Assembly (NCBI RefSeq): GCF_003482105.1
Contig: NZ_QULM01000004.1
Span: 135,508 to 199,507 of the forward strand
Length of the DNA stretch: 64,000 bases
Direction: 5' to 3'
Source of the DNA: Coprococcus sp. OM04-5BH
GTDB lineage: Bacteria; Bacillota; Clostridia; Lachnospirales; Lachnospiraceae
The position numbers and the translations under genes are program-made. Numbering within the stretch: the stretch's first letter is position 1; each line of letters begins with the position of its first letter. This document shows, in pieces, positions 54,821 through 62,461 of this stretch. The notes beneath the pieces are model-generated. The model had not been told where the DNA came from. It worked only from the letters and a program-made list of their open reading frames with translations, and made no database searches.

Positions 54821-56095
54821 TTAGACTATAAACTCAAATTTAATAAGAGTATCCCCGGATGCAGGGGGATTCTCAATGTACAACTCACCATTATAACTGT
54901 CAAGAAGTTGTTTTGCATTTGCAAGACCTGTACCTCTCTTTGAAGTCATAGAGTTGGTAACGGTTTTGGTGGTATAGCCGACTTTTACCATATTCGCCCT
55001 AAGCTCCGGTGTGAGCTTAGGCCCCTTATTTATAGTGGTAAATATTATACGATTATTATCACTGTCTATTTCGATCTTTATACAGTCATGAGGCTCAACC
55101 GCCTCCAATGCATTATCTGTTAAAATACCCACAACCTTTATAAGTTCATATTCAGGCATATTGCTGGACAGATCAAAGTTCTTAATTGTAAAGTCGATAT
55201 CTTTATCAGCTTTTCTGGCAGTCTCAAGCTTGCTGTATAGAAAGCCCGATAAAACCTTCATGTTTAATTTGATCAGATCTGTCTGTCGGAAATCTCTGGC
55301 AGCTGCATCTATATGCTCATTAAGAGCTTTCGAGAGGGAAGCGTAATCATCATATGAACAGGCTATCATCTGAATGGCATTAAGCTCATTTGCATAATCG
55401 TGCTGTCTACGGCGTATATCCTTTATAAGATTGTCCATCATAGGCTCATAGGTGTGGTAGCTCTCAAGACTTTCCTGTTGCTTCGTTATGGTTTTCTGCT
55501 GTTCTATGATGAGATAGTCGGAAATAAACACTATTATAGCAAATGATATGAGCAATGGTATCATAACAGTTGCATCGATACTGGTGAATTTTGTTATAAG
55601 GATCTCCATTAAAAGCATAAGAGCGAGATCTATCAAAGTACATTTAATATAAAGATTGCTCTTCATAATGGCGGTATATATTTTATGCACAGGAACAAAA
55701 AGCAGCAGTATGAGACCGATAGAAATTGAACCGGTCTCACCTATTACAGCTTGAAGCTTAGGACTTTCAATATTAAACCTGCTGAATACCATCATAAACA
55801 GATCCTGTATTATGATTATGTACACATATGCAAGGAAATAGCCTATCAGGGTCTCAAGATACCCTTTTTTATACATTATTATATATGCCAGATAGCTCAT
55901 TGGAAATAACAAGAGTGTTGTTATTGAGTCCGGAAATATATATGAAAAAAATGTACTTAATCCCATGTATGTGAGAATAACTGGCAGAGGATGATTAGTG
56001 CTCCATATTTTCATGGAAAAAATTCTGCACAAACACAGGACTTCAAAAAGTGTATCAAGGATAAAACAACAATATTCTATAACTGAAAGAGACAT
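54821..56095 (-). CDS. AgrC-like sensor histidine kinase (GHKL type)
   Basis: This 424-residue protein has six to seven N-terminal membrane helices (~1-215), as in AgrC receptors. The cytoplasmic part has the His in RRRQHDYANELNAIQ (~235), the N box GILTDNALEAVEP, a GP-containing segment INKGPKL and the G2 box RGTGLANAKQLLD. It should detect a cyclic peptide made by the divergent agrBD genes and phosphorylate the adjacent LytTR regulator. The genes agrC and agrA are 12 bp apart. Confidence 0.92.
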   Translation of the reverse strand: MSLSVIEYCCFILDTLFEVLCLCRIFSMKIWSTNHPLPVILTYMGLSTFFSYIFPDSITTLLLFPMSYLAYIIMYKKGYLETLIGYFLAYVYIIIIQDLFMMVFSRFNIESPKLQAVIGETGSISIGLILLLFVPVHKIYTAIMKSNLYIKCTLIDLALMLLMEILITKFTSIDATVMIPLLISFAIIVFISDYLIIEQQKTITKQQESLESYHTYEPMMDNLIKDIRRRQHDYANELNAIQMIACSYDDYASLSKALNEHIDAAARDFRQTDLIKLNMKVLSGFLYSKLETARKADKDIDFTIKNFDLSSNMPEYELIKVVGILTDNALEAVEPHDCIKIEIDSDNNRIIFTTINKGPKLTPELRANMVKVGYTTKTVTNSMTSKRGTGLANAKQLLDSYNGELYIENPPASGDTLIKFEFIV

Positions 56096-56172
56096 GTTTT
56101 ATATAAAACTCCTTTTTATTTAATGCTAAATTACATTATAATTTTTAGGTTACTTAATGTCAATAATAGTCC

Positions 56173-56230
56173 GAAAATCTTTGCTTACAAGCCTGAAAAT
56201 CTTTGTTCACTACCTCAGAATCTTCGTTCA
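56173..56230. promoter_or_regulatory. Three LytTR-box-like direct repeats between agrCA and agrBD
   Basis: GAAAATCTTTGCTTAC, GAAAATCTTTGTTCAC and CAGAATCTTCGTTCAC follow each other at 22- and 21-bp spacing, about two helical turns, as known for AgrA/LytTR sites. They end ~75 bp before agrB. ACGACAAA (56230) and TTTGTCGT (56260) form an inverted repeat next to them. Confidence 0.75.
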
Positions 56231-56307
56231 CGACAAATTGATGAAAAAGTATAGGAATTTTTGTCGTAAAATGTTAGATTATCTTCAGCGGAAGGAATTA
56301 TAGGTAT

Positions 56308-56901
56308 ATGAGTAACTATACACATGAAATCAGTATCATTTTATCAAAAGGATTGATTGGTGATACCTGTGAAGAGGATCAGATAAGAAGTTCCAAGGTG
56401 GTATATGCAATAGAAAATGTTATTGAAGAAATTAAGTCTTATTTTGTGATTTTTCTATTGTTTGGGTTGATAGGGAAGATGCTTGAAGTATCGGTTTGCA
56501 TAGTGACGCTAACTATACTCAGAACATGGACAGGTGGAACTCATATGAATACATCTTTAGGTTGCGGTATTGTCACCATCTTGTTTTATGGTGTTTCTGT
56601 GTTTGCCGGCTTTATTTCGATACCATGTGTCCTGACGTTGATTCTTTTGGTTATATACATGTTCATATGTGTATTGTATGCACCGTTGGCGTCTGTACAG
56701 AGACCGAAGCTTGGAAAAGAGAGAGTAAAGCGGATAAAAGTCAGAGCAGTATGTGGTGTGATATTGGTTATCCTGATGTATGTGTGTATGACTAGGTACA
56801 GGGATTATATAGGGAGAGTTGTACTGCTGCAATTTATGGATGTGGTAGTGGCAATACTTATAAGCAGGAATGGAGGAAATAAAAATGATGAAAAATGCTG
56901 A
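56308..56901 (+). CDS. agrB: AgrB-like peptide-processing membrane protease
   Basis: This 197-residue membrane endopeptidase cuts and cyclises AgrD. The catalytic pair is visible in RTWTGGTHMNTSLGCG: His and, seven residues later, Cys. Four to five membrane helices follow, and KRIKVRAVCGVIL repeats family wording near the C-terminus. GGAAGGAATT precedes the ATG. Its end overlaps the start of agrD by 17 bp, so the two are coupled. Confidence 0.93.
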   Translation: MSNYTHEISIILSKGLIGDTCEEDQIRSSKVVYAIENVIEEIKSYFVIFLLFGLIGKMLEVSVCIVTLTILRTWTGGTHMNTSLGCGIVTILFYGVSVFAGFISIPCVLTLILLVIYMFICVLYAPLASVQRPKLGKERVKRIKVRAVCGVILVILMYVCMTRYRDYIGRVVLLQFMDVVVAILISRNGGNKNDEKC

Positions 56902-57064
56902 AGGTAAAAAAATGATATCGGGAATGGTTGCAAATGTACTAGAGGATATTACAGATGTATTTTTGACTGGAAGTGCGTGTAAAACCAGGTGGGGTGAAGT
57001 AGCACTTCCGGATAATCTCAGAAAGTATTATGAGGAGAAAGAAGAGGAGCATAAAGATAGATAA
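56885..57064 (+). CDS. agrD: AgrD-like cyclic peptide precursor
   Basis: The start is ATG 56885 behind GGAGGAAATAAA, inside the end of agrB; 59 residues. An amphipathic leader (KKMISGMVANVLEDITDVFL) anchors it to the membrane. TGSACKTRWG then GEVALPDNL aligns position by position with the staphylococcal AgrD layout, in which the DEVEVPKEL-like tail follows the ring. The predicted thiolactone ring is thus Cys32-Lys-Thr-Arg-Trp36. The charged Lys/Arg ring is unusual; most known rings are hydrophobic. Confidence 0.85.
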   Translation: MMKNAEGKKMISGMVANVLEDITDVFLTGSACKTRWGEVALPDNLRKYYEEKEEEHKDR

Positions 57065-57201
57065 CTTGTGGGATTGGATAAAAAATGCAGATGTTGATAT
57101 TATATTGAGAATTGAAGCGTAAACATGAGCGTGCATAGTATGATGTATTTCTCAGAAGTGTAGAAGCGTTTTAATAAGATATTATACGAGGAGGAAACAA
57201 T

Positions 57202-57885
57202 ATGAGTTTTTTTCTGGGCTTTAAGATTAGTTATATATTATCAAAAATCTTAACAGGATATGTTACTTTGTTTTCATGTTTGGCAGACCTGCTTGTGGCA
57301 ATTATTAGTGCGAGAAAAAGGAAAGTAATGTTTTGCATTGTCATGAGTGCGTTATTAATCGGAACATTTATATTGTATAATAGCAATTTATATAATAGGG
57401 TAGATTCTGCATGCAATTCCGATAAATATTATTTTGGCGAAGAAAAAAAAGGCGAAGCAAATGGTGATGGTAGATTATTTGATAATGATGGAAATTTGCT
57501 ATATAAAGGAGAATTTCGCCAAGGAAAATATTCGGGTGAAGGCAAAGAATATTCATATTATGTTGAAAAAAATGAAAAGACGTATCTAGTGTATGAGGGA
57601 GCGTTTTATGATGGTAATAGAAATGGATTAGGAAAGCTTTATAATGAATCTGAAGATTTGATATATGAAGGATGCTTTGTTGATGGAGAAAAAGAAGGCT
57701 TCGGAACCGAGTATTCATATGATGATAGTGGGAAGCTTGTGAAGATTGTTGGTGTGTTTTTAAATGGACAGTTAGATAAGGAGAGGAATTACGAAATTTA
57801 TGTCGATGGTGAATTGACATATTTAGGGGTGTCTGATGAAATTAGTAATTTGAAAGGGGATTTAAGAGAAGATATTATGAAGTGA
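57202..57885 (+). CDS. Membrane-anchored MORN-repeat protein
   Basis: This 227-residue protein has two N-terminal hydrophobic segments (~1-60) and then MORN-type repeats: LYKGEFRQGKYSGEGKEY, YEGAFYDGNRNGLGKLY, YEGCFVDGEKEGFGTEY. A charged tail follows. GAGGAGGAAACA precedes the ATG. It is AT-rich and marks the start of the island that ends after the recombinase. MORN repeats bind lipids or proteins; the role here is unknown. Confidence 0.8.
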   Translation: MSFFLGFKISYILSKILTGYVTLFSCLADLLVAIISARKRKVMFCIVMSALLIGTFILYNSNLYNRVDSACNSDKYYFGEEKKGEANGDGRLFDNDGNLLYKGEFRQGKYSGEGKEYSYYVEKNEKTYLVYEGAFYDGNRNGLGKLYNESEDLIYEGCFVDGEKEGFGTEYSYDDSGKLVKIVGVFLNGQLDKERNYEIYVDGELTYLGVSDEISNLKGDLREDIMK

Positions 57886-58091
57886 TATAGATAGGGAATG
57901 TGTAATTGCAGTGACTTTATAGTTAATTGATCATATATAATGATGAAGATTATACATTCCTAAGAACTGGTTAAAAAAAGACGATGATATTTGGCATCTT
58001 TATATTTTTAACAATAGTGTTATACAGCATAGCTATTAGCATTGATTTAAGAAAGAACGAAATATGATACAAACTTATTTTACTTAAAAAA

Positions 58092-58117
58092 TTAGTGATA
58101 ATAGTTGATTATCTATA
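58092..58117. repeat. Left recombination-site-like palindrome of a putative invertible segment
   Basis: Arm TTAGTGATAAT, spacer AGTTG, arm ATTATCTATA. GATAAT and ATTATC are inverted repeats around the 5-bp spacer. The site at 61136-61161 has the same arms but the spacer CAACT, the exact reverse complement, so the 17-bp core is an inverted repeat. Confidence 0.85.
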
Positions 58118-58149
58118 TTTTTTATTACGTAATTACTAGGAGGAAATAT

Positions 58150-59343
58150 ATGAACACATTACTGAACGAATATATAAAATTGTATGAAGAAATGAAATAT
58201 AATACTCAAAATTGCATTCCATTATGTGCAGCCGAAACATACATTTCAGAATTTGTAAAGCAACCTTTAAATTCTGAGTTTGAAGGGAAATACTATTTTT
58301 TTGAGAATAACAAAATTTCAGAATTAAAATCTCTTGTAAGTATTGCATGCAATCAGTTATTTCGTTCAAAATATGCCAATGCTGAAAGTTTAAGTGGAAT
58401 CAACTGTTTCACAGTCTGCGTTATGTCTATATTGACATCTGGTGAAAAAGTTTTACTGTCTACACCAGAACAAGGCGGACATGCATCTATGCCCATAATA
58501 CTGGATTCTTTGAATATTTCATACGATTCAATTCCATTTGATTTTGAAAAATATCAGATTGACTATGATAATTTAAATAAAATGTGCTCAACAGGTGATT
58601 ATTCATTTATTATTTTTTGCCAATCTGATTTGATTACTGTACCAGACCTAAGCAGAATACATACGCCGACCAATATGGGAATAATTTATGATGCTACTCA
58701 AACCCTTGGACTGATTTGCGGGGGCTGTATCGATAATCCATTAGACTATCCTAATGTTATTTTGTTGGGAGGGACTCATAAAACATTACCTGCGGCAGCC
58801 TGTGGATTGATTATGACAAATAACGATTTATATATCGAAAAATTAAGTTCGAATGTTACACCAAATTATCTTCGCGATATTCAGCCAAATCATATAGCTA
58901 GTTTATTACTTTCACTAATTGAACAAATAGAATATGGCCATACATATCAAAATTTAATAGTATCTACTGCCAATAGATTAGGCAGGGAATTAGAAAAAAA
59001 AGGCTTTAATGTTGCTAAAATAAATAAAAATAGCTACACAATGACACATCAAATATTTTTATTGATGTCAAAAGATGAAGCCGATCTTTTTTATAGCCAT
59101 GCATTGAGCTATAATGTGTCATTAAACCAAAAACATAAAAGATTATTTCATGATGATGGTATAAGGCTTGGCACTCAACAAATCGCTCGTTTTGCCTGGG
59201 AGGAATGCGATATAGTTAATCTTGCACAATTACTATTTTTTATTAAGAATAATAGACCTCAAAAGGATATAATGGATCTTAGAAAGTCTCTTATTAATAA
59301 AAAAATGCCTCATTTTACATATAATGAAATTATTATAGAATAG
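58150..59343 (+). CDS. SHMT-like PLP-dependent enzyme
   Basis: The frame opens at 58105, but AGGAGGAAATAT points to ATG 58150, giving 397 residues. The fold-type I PLP pattern of serine hydroxymethyltransferase is clear: LSGINCFTVCVMSIL, QGGHASMP (GGH), FDFEKYQIDYDNL, the PLP Asp in IYDATQTLG and the Schiff-base Lys in GGTHKTLPAAA. Motifs are divergent (no RGPRGG after HKTL), so folate-dependent activity is uncertain. A specialised amino-acid aldolase or transferase is an alternative. The gene is AT-rich and lies just inside the left palindrome. It runs into the ATPase gene from the other side, overlapping by 11 bp. Confidence 0.8.
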   Translation: MNTLLNEYIKLYEEMKYNTQNCIPLCAAETYISEFVKQPLNSEFEGKYYFFENNKISELKSLVSIACNQLFRSKYANAESLSGINCFTVCVMSILTSGEKVLLSTPEQGGHASMPIILDSLNISYDSIPFDFEKYQIDYDNLNKMCSTGDYSFIIFCQSDLITVPDLSRIHTPTNMGIIYDATQTLGLICGGCIDNPLDYPNVILLGGTHKTLPAAACGLIMTNNDLYIEKLSSNVTPNYLRDIQPNHIASLLLSLIEQIEYGHTYQNLIVSTANRLGRELEKKGFNVAKINKNSYTMTHQIFLLMSKDEADLFYSHALSYNVSLNQKHKRLFHDDGIRLGTQQIARFAWEECDIVNLAQLLFFIKNNRPQKDIMDLRKSLINKKMPHFTYNEIIIE

Positions 59344-61102
59344 TCATTATTCTATGCTCGAAGCAATTTACTATTTGTTCCTTATCTGGGTCATTTAGCT
59401 CAATAGAGTTTAGTCTATGAACAAGTAACATGCCATAATTATTTTTACCTTTACATAAATCGCATATTTCATCTTTTGACAAAAAGTTATCTCCTTTAAA
59501 TATTCTTATTTTTTGTATTTTTGCCAAGTAATATTTCATGATGTTAACTTGAATTTTTATATTGTCATCATCCGTTATTAATGTACAGCTATTATAGTCT
59601 AAAAGAGCTAATTTGTACTTTTTAAAAAGCCTATTTATTTCTGCACGGATAAAATATGCATTGGCCAATAATCTATTATTCTCTGCCTTGTATCCCTCTA
59701 TAACATCGTTTATAGGTTTTATCAAATCATTTATGTCGTTGTAAGAATTTTTATAATATAAATATATAGCTTCATTACGCATGATTTTTAAAACATTCCA
59801 ATCATCTTTTTGTAACAAACTAGTTTGACACATTTTAAAATTATTCAAAAAAGTTTCTAAACTACTCAAATTGGAGTATGGTACTGATAAATCATCAACA
59901 AAATATTTAGCAACTAAAATTCCTAGTGAATCGGTCAATCCACATATGTTAAACTCTTGAATTTTTTGCAATATCAAAAGAGCCTCATTACATTTCCATA
60001 GATGCTTATTGTAATGTGCTTCTAATATTTCTATTTTGTTATTTTGGTTATAACTTATTAGCCCTCTATTTTTTAGTACATAAAGCAAACTCAAGGCATT
60101 TTGATAATTGTTTAACAGATGTTCACAATCTGACTTCATAATATAATATTTAAAAAACAAATCATTATTGTTCGAAAGAGCTATTCTGTATGTTTCTGCA
60201 AAATTATCTAATTTCTTTTTTGCAATGGAATAGTCCCCTTTATATAAATCGAGCTGAATGCTATTTAATTCTTTGTCATATGTAGTCTGCAGATTGCTTG
60301 CGAGTTGTTTTATCCATTTTACATACTCTTGACGTTCTAAAATAAAATGAATTTTACCAATATTACCAAATGTAAGCTGGTACAATATTGCAATTTCTTT
60401 TTCATTTAGGGTTTCAATATTACTATAATTATGTTTTATATTTTCCTGTAATATTGGTATATTGTCAGAAGCAAAATCAGATATTTGATAAACAATCCCC
60501 TTTGTCTCAATACAACTAGTCGGAATAAATATCAAAGAAAAACCATATATATTTTGTTTTGATAAAATAGCATCAATTTTTTTAACGTGATCTGCAACGA
60601 TCAACGTTTTTTTGTTTATAATATTATTTTCGAAAAACAAGTTCAAATCTAATTCTGTCATTTCCTGAAGATCAACATAATATACCTTTTTTATGTAACT
60701 TTTTGATAAAACATATTTTTTAAATTCAATATCTTTTGGGTGTCTGATATAATCAATCAATTTAAATGCCAACCAACTTTTACCACATTTATGTTCTTTT
60801 CCAATCAATTGTATAATTTTATATTCATTAATTAGATTTATTAATTCCTGTAAGTCTTTTTGTCTATCTGTAAATGTATTTTCAGACAATCTATTAATAA
60901 AAGTATTTTTTTCTTTATTTCTTTCATGCATTATAGGTAAAACTGAATATACATATGGAATAATTAGCAACAGCACTCCGAATATAATCATCAATATGCT
61001 GCTACTTTTACGTGTAGTGTAAATATATATTATAACAAGAATAACCCCAAAAAATATTGGCAAAAAAATTCGTATATTTTGTGATTTGTTTTTTTTCATC
61101 AT
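59333..61102 (-). CDS. Membrane-anchored STAND-like P-loop ATPase with TPR-type helices
   Basis: This 589-residue protein has two N-terminal membrane helices (~11-27 and 34-55), then NRLSENTFTDRQKDLQELI, the typical lead into a STAND/NACHT ATPase, Walker A GKEHKCGKSW (101-110) and a Walker B-like TLIVADHV (~170). The C-terminal ~330 residues are helix pairs of TPR type (LDLYKGDYSIAKKKLDNF, LLNNYQNALSLLYVL, FKKYKLALLDYNS). STAND proteins often sense infection or stress. The gene is AT-rich and starts just inside the right palindrome. GAGGATTACA precedes the start. Confidence 0.75.
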   Translation of the reverse strand: MMKKNKSQNIRIFLPIFFGVILVIIYIYTTRKSSSILMIIFGVLLLIIPYVYSVLPIMHERNKEKNTFINRLSENTFTDRQKDLQELINLINEYKIIQLIGKEHKCGKSWLAFKLIDYIRHPKDIEFKKYVLSKSYIKKVYYVDLQEMTELDLNLFFENNIINKKTLIVADHVKKIDAILSKQNIYGFSLIFIPTSCIETKGIVYQISDFASDNIPILQENIKHNYSNIETLNEKEIAILYQLTFGNIGKIHFILERQEYVKWIKQLASNLQTTYDKELNSIQLDLYKGDYSIAKKKLDNFAETYRIALSNNNDLFFKYYIMKSDCEHLLNNYQNALSLLYVLKNRGLISYNQNNKIEILEAHYNKHLWKCNEALLILQKIQEFNICGLTDSLGILVAKYFVDDLSVPYSNLSSLETFLNNFKMCQTSLLQKDDWNVLKIMRNEAIYLYYKNSYNDINDLIKPINDVIEGYKAENNRLLANAYFIRAEINRLFKKYKLALLDYNSCTLITDDDNIKIQVNIMKYYLAKIQKIRIFKGDNFLSKDEICDLCKGKNNYGMLLVHRLNSIELNDPDKEQIVNCFEHRIMTIL

Positions 61103-61135
61103 ATTGTAATCCTCAAGTATAATGCAATGATTATT

Positions 61136-61161
61136 TTAGTGATAATCAACTATTATCTATA
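61136..61161. repeat. Right recombination-site-like palindrome of a putative invertible segment
   Basis: Arm TTAGTGATAAT, spacer CAACT, arm ATTATCTATA: arms identical to the left site at all 21 positions, spacer reverse-complemented. The centres of the two sites are 3,044 bp apart. Confidence 0.85.
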
Positions 61162-61230
61162 AAAAATATAGATGGAGATGGGGATGATTATATAGATAAA
61201 ATGGATTGTTTTGGGTATGTGATAATAAAA

Positions 61231-61257
61231 AAAGCACATCACGGATTGATGTGCTTT
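61231..61257 (-). terminator. Terminator of the recombinase gene
   Basis: AAAGCACATCA pairs with TGATGTGCTTT over five bases; on the minus strand seven T follow. Confidence 0.88.
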
Positions 61258-61263
61258 GACTCC

Positions 61264-62184
61264 CTAAATATTAAAATTATTCCTTGGATGTTTTGTGGAC
61301 AAAATGCTTTTTTGTTTCGCCAACGCCACATGTGTATATATTTCAGTTATGTTGATAGAACTGTGACCAAGCATTTCCTGAATATAACGGATATCCACGT
61401 CTGCTTCAAGTAAGCTGGTAGCAAATGTATGCCGGAACATGTGGGGCGTTATATGAAGATCAATGGATACAAGCTTGGCATATTTGTTTATCATTCTTCG
61501 TACAGCCTGATCGGAGAGCGGATTGCCGGATTGATTTGCAAAAAAATGATTGCAGTTATTAATTTCATCACGGAAGGAGGTACTGTATTCTTTCAATATG
61601 TTGATAACAGACACAGTGCCGATCTGGATTTTACGTTCTTTTGATCCTTTGCCGTATATGAGGATGCTTCCGTCGTAAAGATTTATGTCACTGCTTTTCA
61701 GGGCACATAATTCAGAAATTCTCATGCCGGTTGCAAATAACAGTTCAATGACTGCAGCGTCTCTTAGGGAGTTCTTCCTCTGATATTCAGTTTTGGCAAT
61801 ATCACGCTGTCTGTAAATTGTTGTTAAAAACTTTTCTACAGTATGAAGAGGAATAGTTTTAGGCAATATTACAGGTTCGCGAAAACGTATTTGTATCCGG
61901 TTGAATGGATTTCTGTTAATCATTTCTTTGTATTCAAGGTGATGGAAGAATGATTTTAATGACGCAATTTTTCTTTTCACTGTCTTAGGTTTGTAAGAAT
62001 TATGTAGAGCACCGATATAATCTTCCAACATTTCTGACGAAATGTTTGTGATGTCACAGACACCTACAAATTTCGAGAATTGCCGTAGGTCGATATTATA
62101 TGCCTTTAAAGTTTTGGAATCCAGGCGTTTCTGTGTATTGCAATATTCCAGATAATGTTTGATCAGTGTTTCTAAATTGTTCAT
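61264..62184 (-). CDS. Tyrosine recombinase (XerC/XerD-like)
   Basis: This 306-residue enzyme has an N-terminal SAM-like DNA-binding domain (~1-90: IKHYLEYCNTQKRLDSKTLKAYNIDLRQF) and a catalytic domain with ATGMRISELCAL (Arg), YGKGSKERKI (Lys), HMFRHTFA (His-x-x-Arg, ~248-251), LGHSSI (His ~274) and YTHVA (Tyr ~283). The set is complete, so it should be active. AAGGAGACAAATC precedes the ATG. It ends ~100 bp from the right palindrome, which makes it the obvious enzyme for the inverted sites. It is more GC-rich than the two genes it flanks. Confidence 0.92.
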   Translation of the reverse strand: MNNLETLIKHYLEYCNTQKRLDSKTLKAYNIDLRQFSKFVGVCDITNISSEMLEDYIGALHNSYKPKTVKRKIASLKSFFHHLEYKEMINRNPFNRIQIRFREPVILPKTIPLHTVEKFLTTIYRQRDIAKTEYQRKNSLRDAAVIELLFATGMRISELCALKSSDINLYDGSILIYGKGSKERKIQIGTVSVINILKEYSTSFRDEINNCNHFFANQSGNPLSDQAVRRMINKYAKLVSIDLHITPHMFRHTFATSLLEADVDIRYIQEMLGHSSINITEIYTHVALAKQKSILSTKHPRNNFNI

Positions 62185-62461
62185 GATTTGTCTCCTTATG
62201 TTATTGGCACGGTTTTCTAAATGAGGACGTGCTTTAATTTAGTGTGTCATTTCACACGTTGGTTTGTTTAGTAGATGTATTTTACTATATAAAGAAAAAT
62301 AATGCCGAAATTAATAAAGAATTTGCCATATATGTAGAGCTATTAAATAAAATGTGATAATATATAATCGATAGTTGTTTGTAGGACAATAACTGTTTGA
62401 TTTCTATACACAGATAAAATACGTTTTACGAAATAATGTACCGGAGGGGGAAGAGCGATAT

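Noticed and set aside
56870..56884. Upstream ATG of agrD at 56870
   Set aside because: GGAGG overlaps that ATG and is correctly spaced for ATG 56885, so the shorter form is preferred.
61201..61413. 70-residue plus-strand ORF opposite the recombinase end
   Set aside because: It crosses the recombinase terminator and its coding region; only the short Asp-rich part outside was kept as a weak remnant.
57100..62200. Prophage or integrative conjugative element
   Set aside because: No structural, replication, relaxase or type IV secretion genes are present; only a single recombinase and three cargo-type genes.
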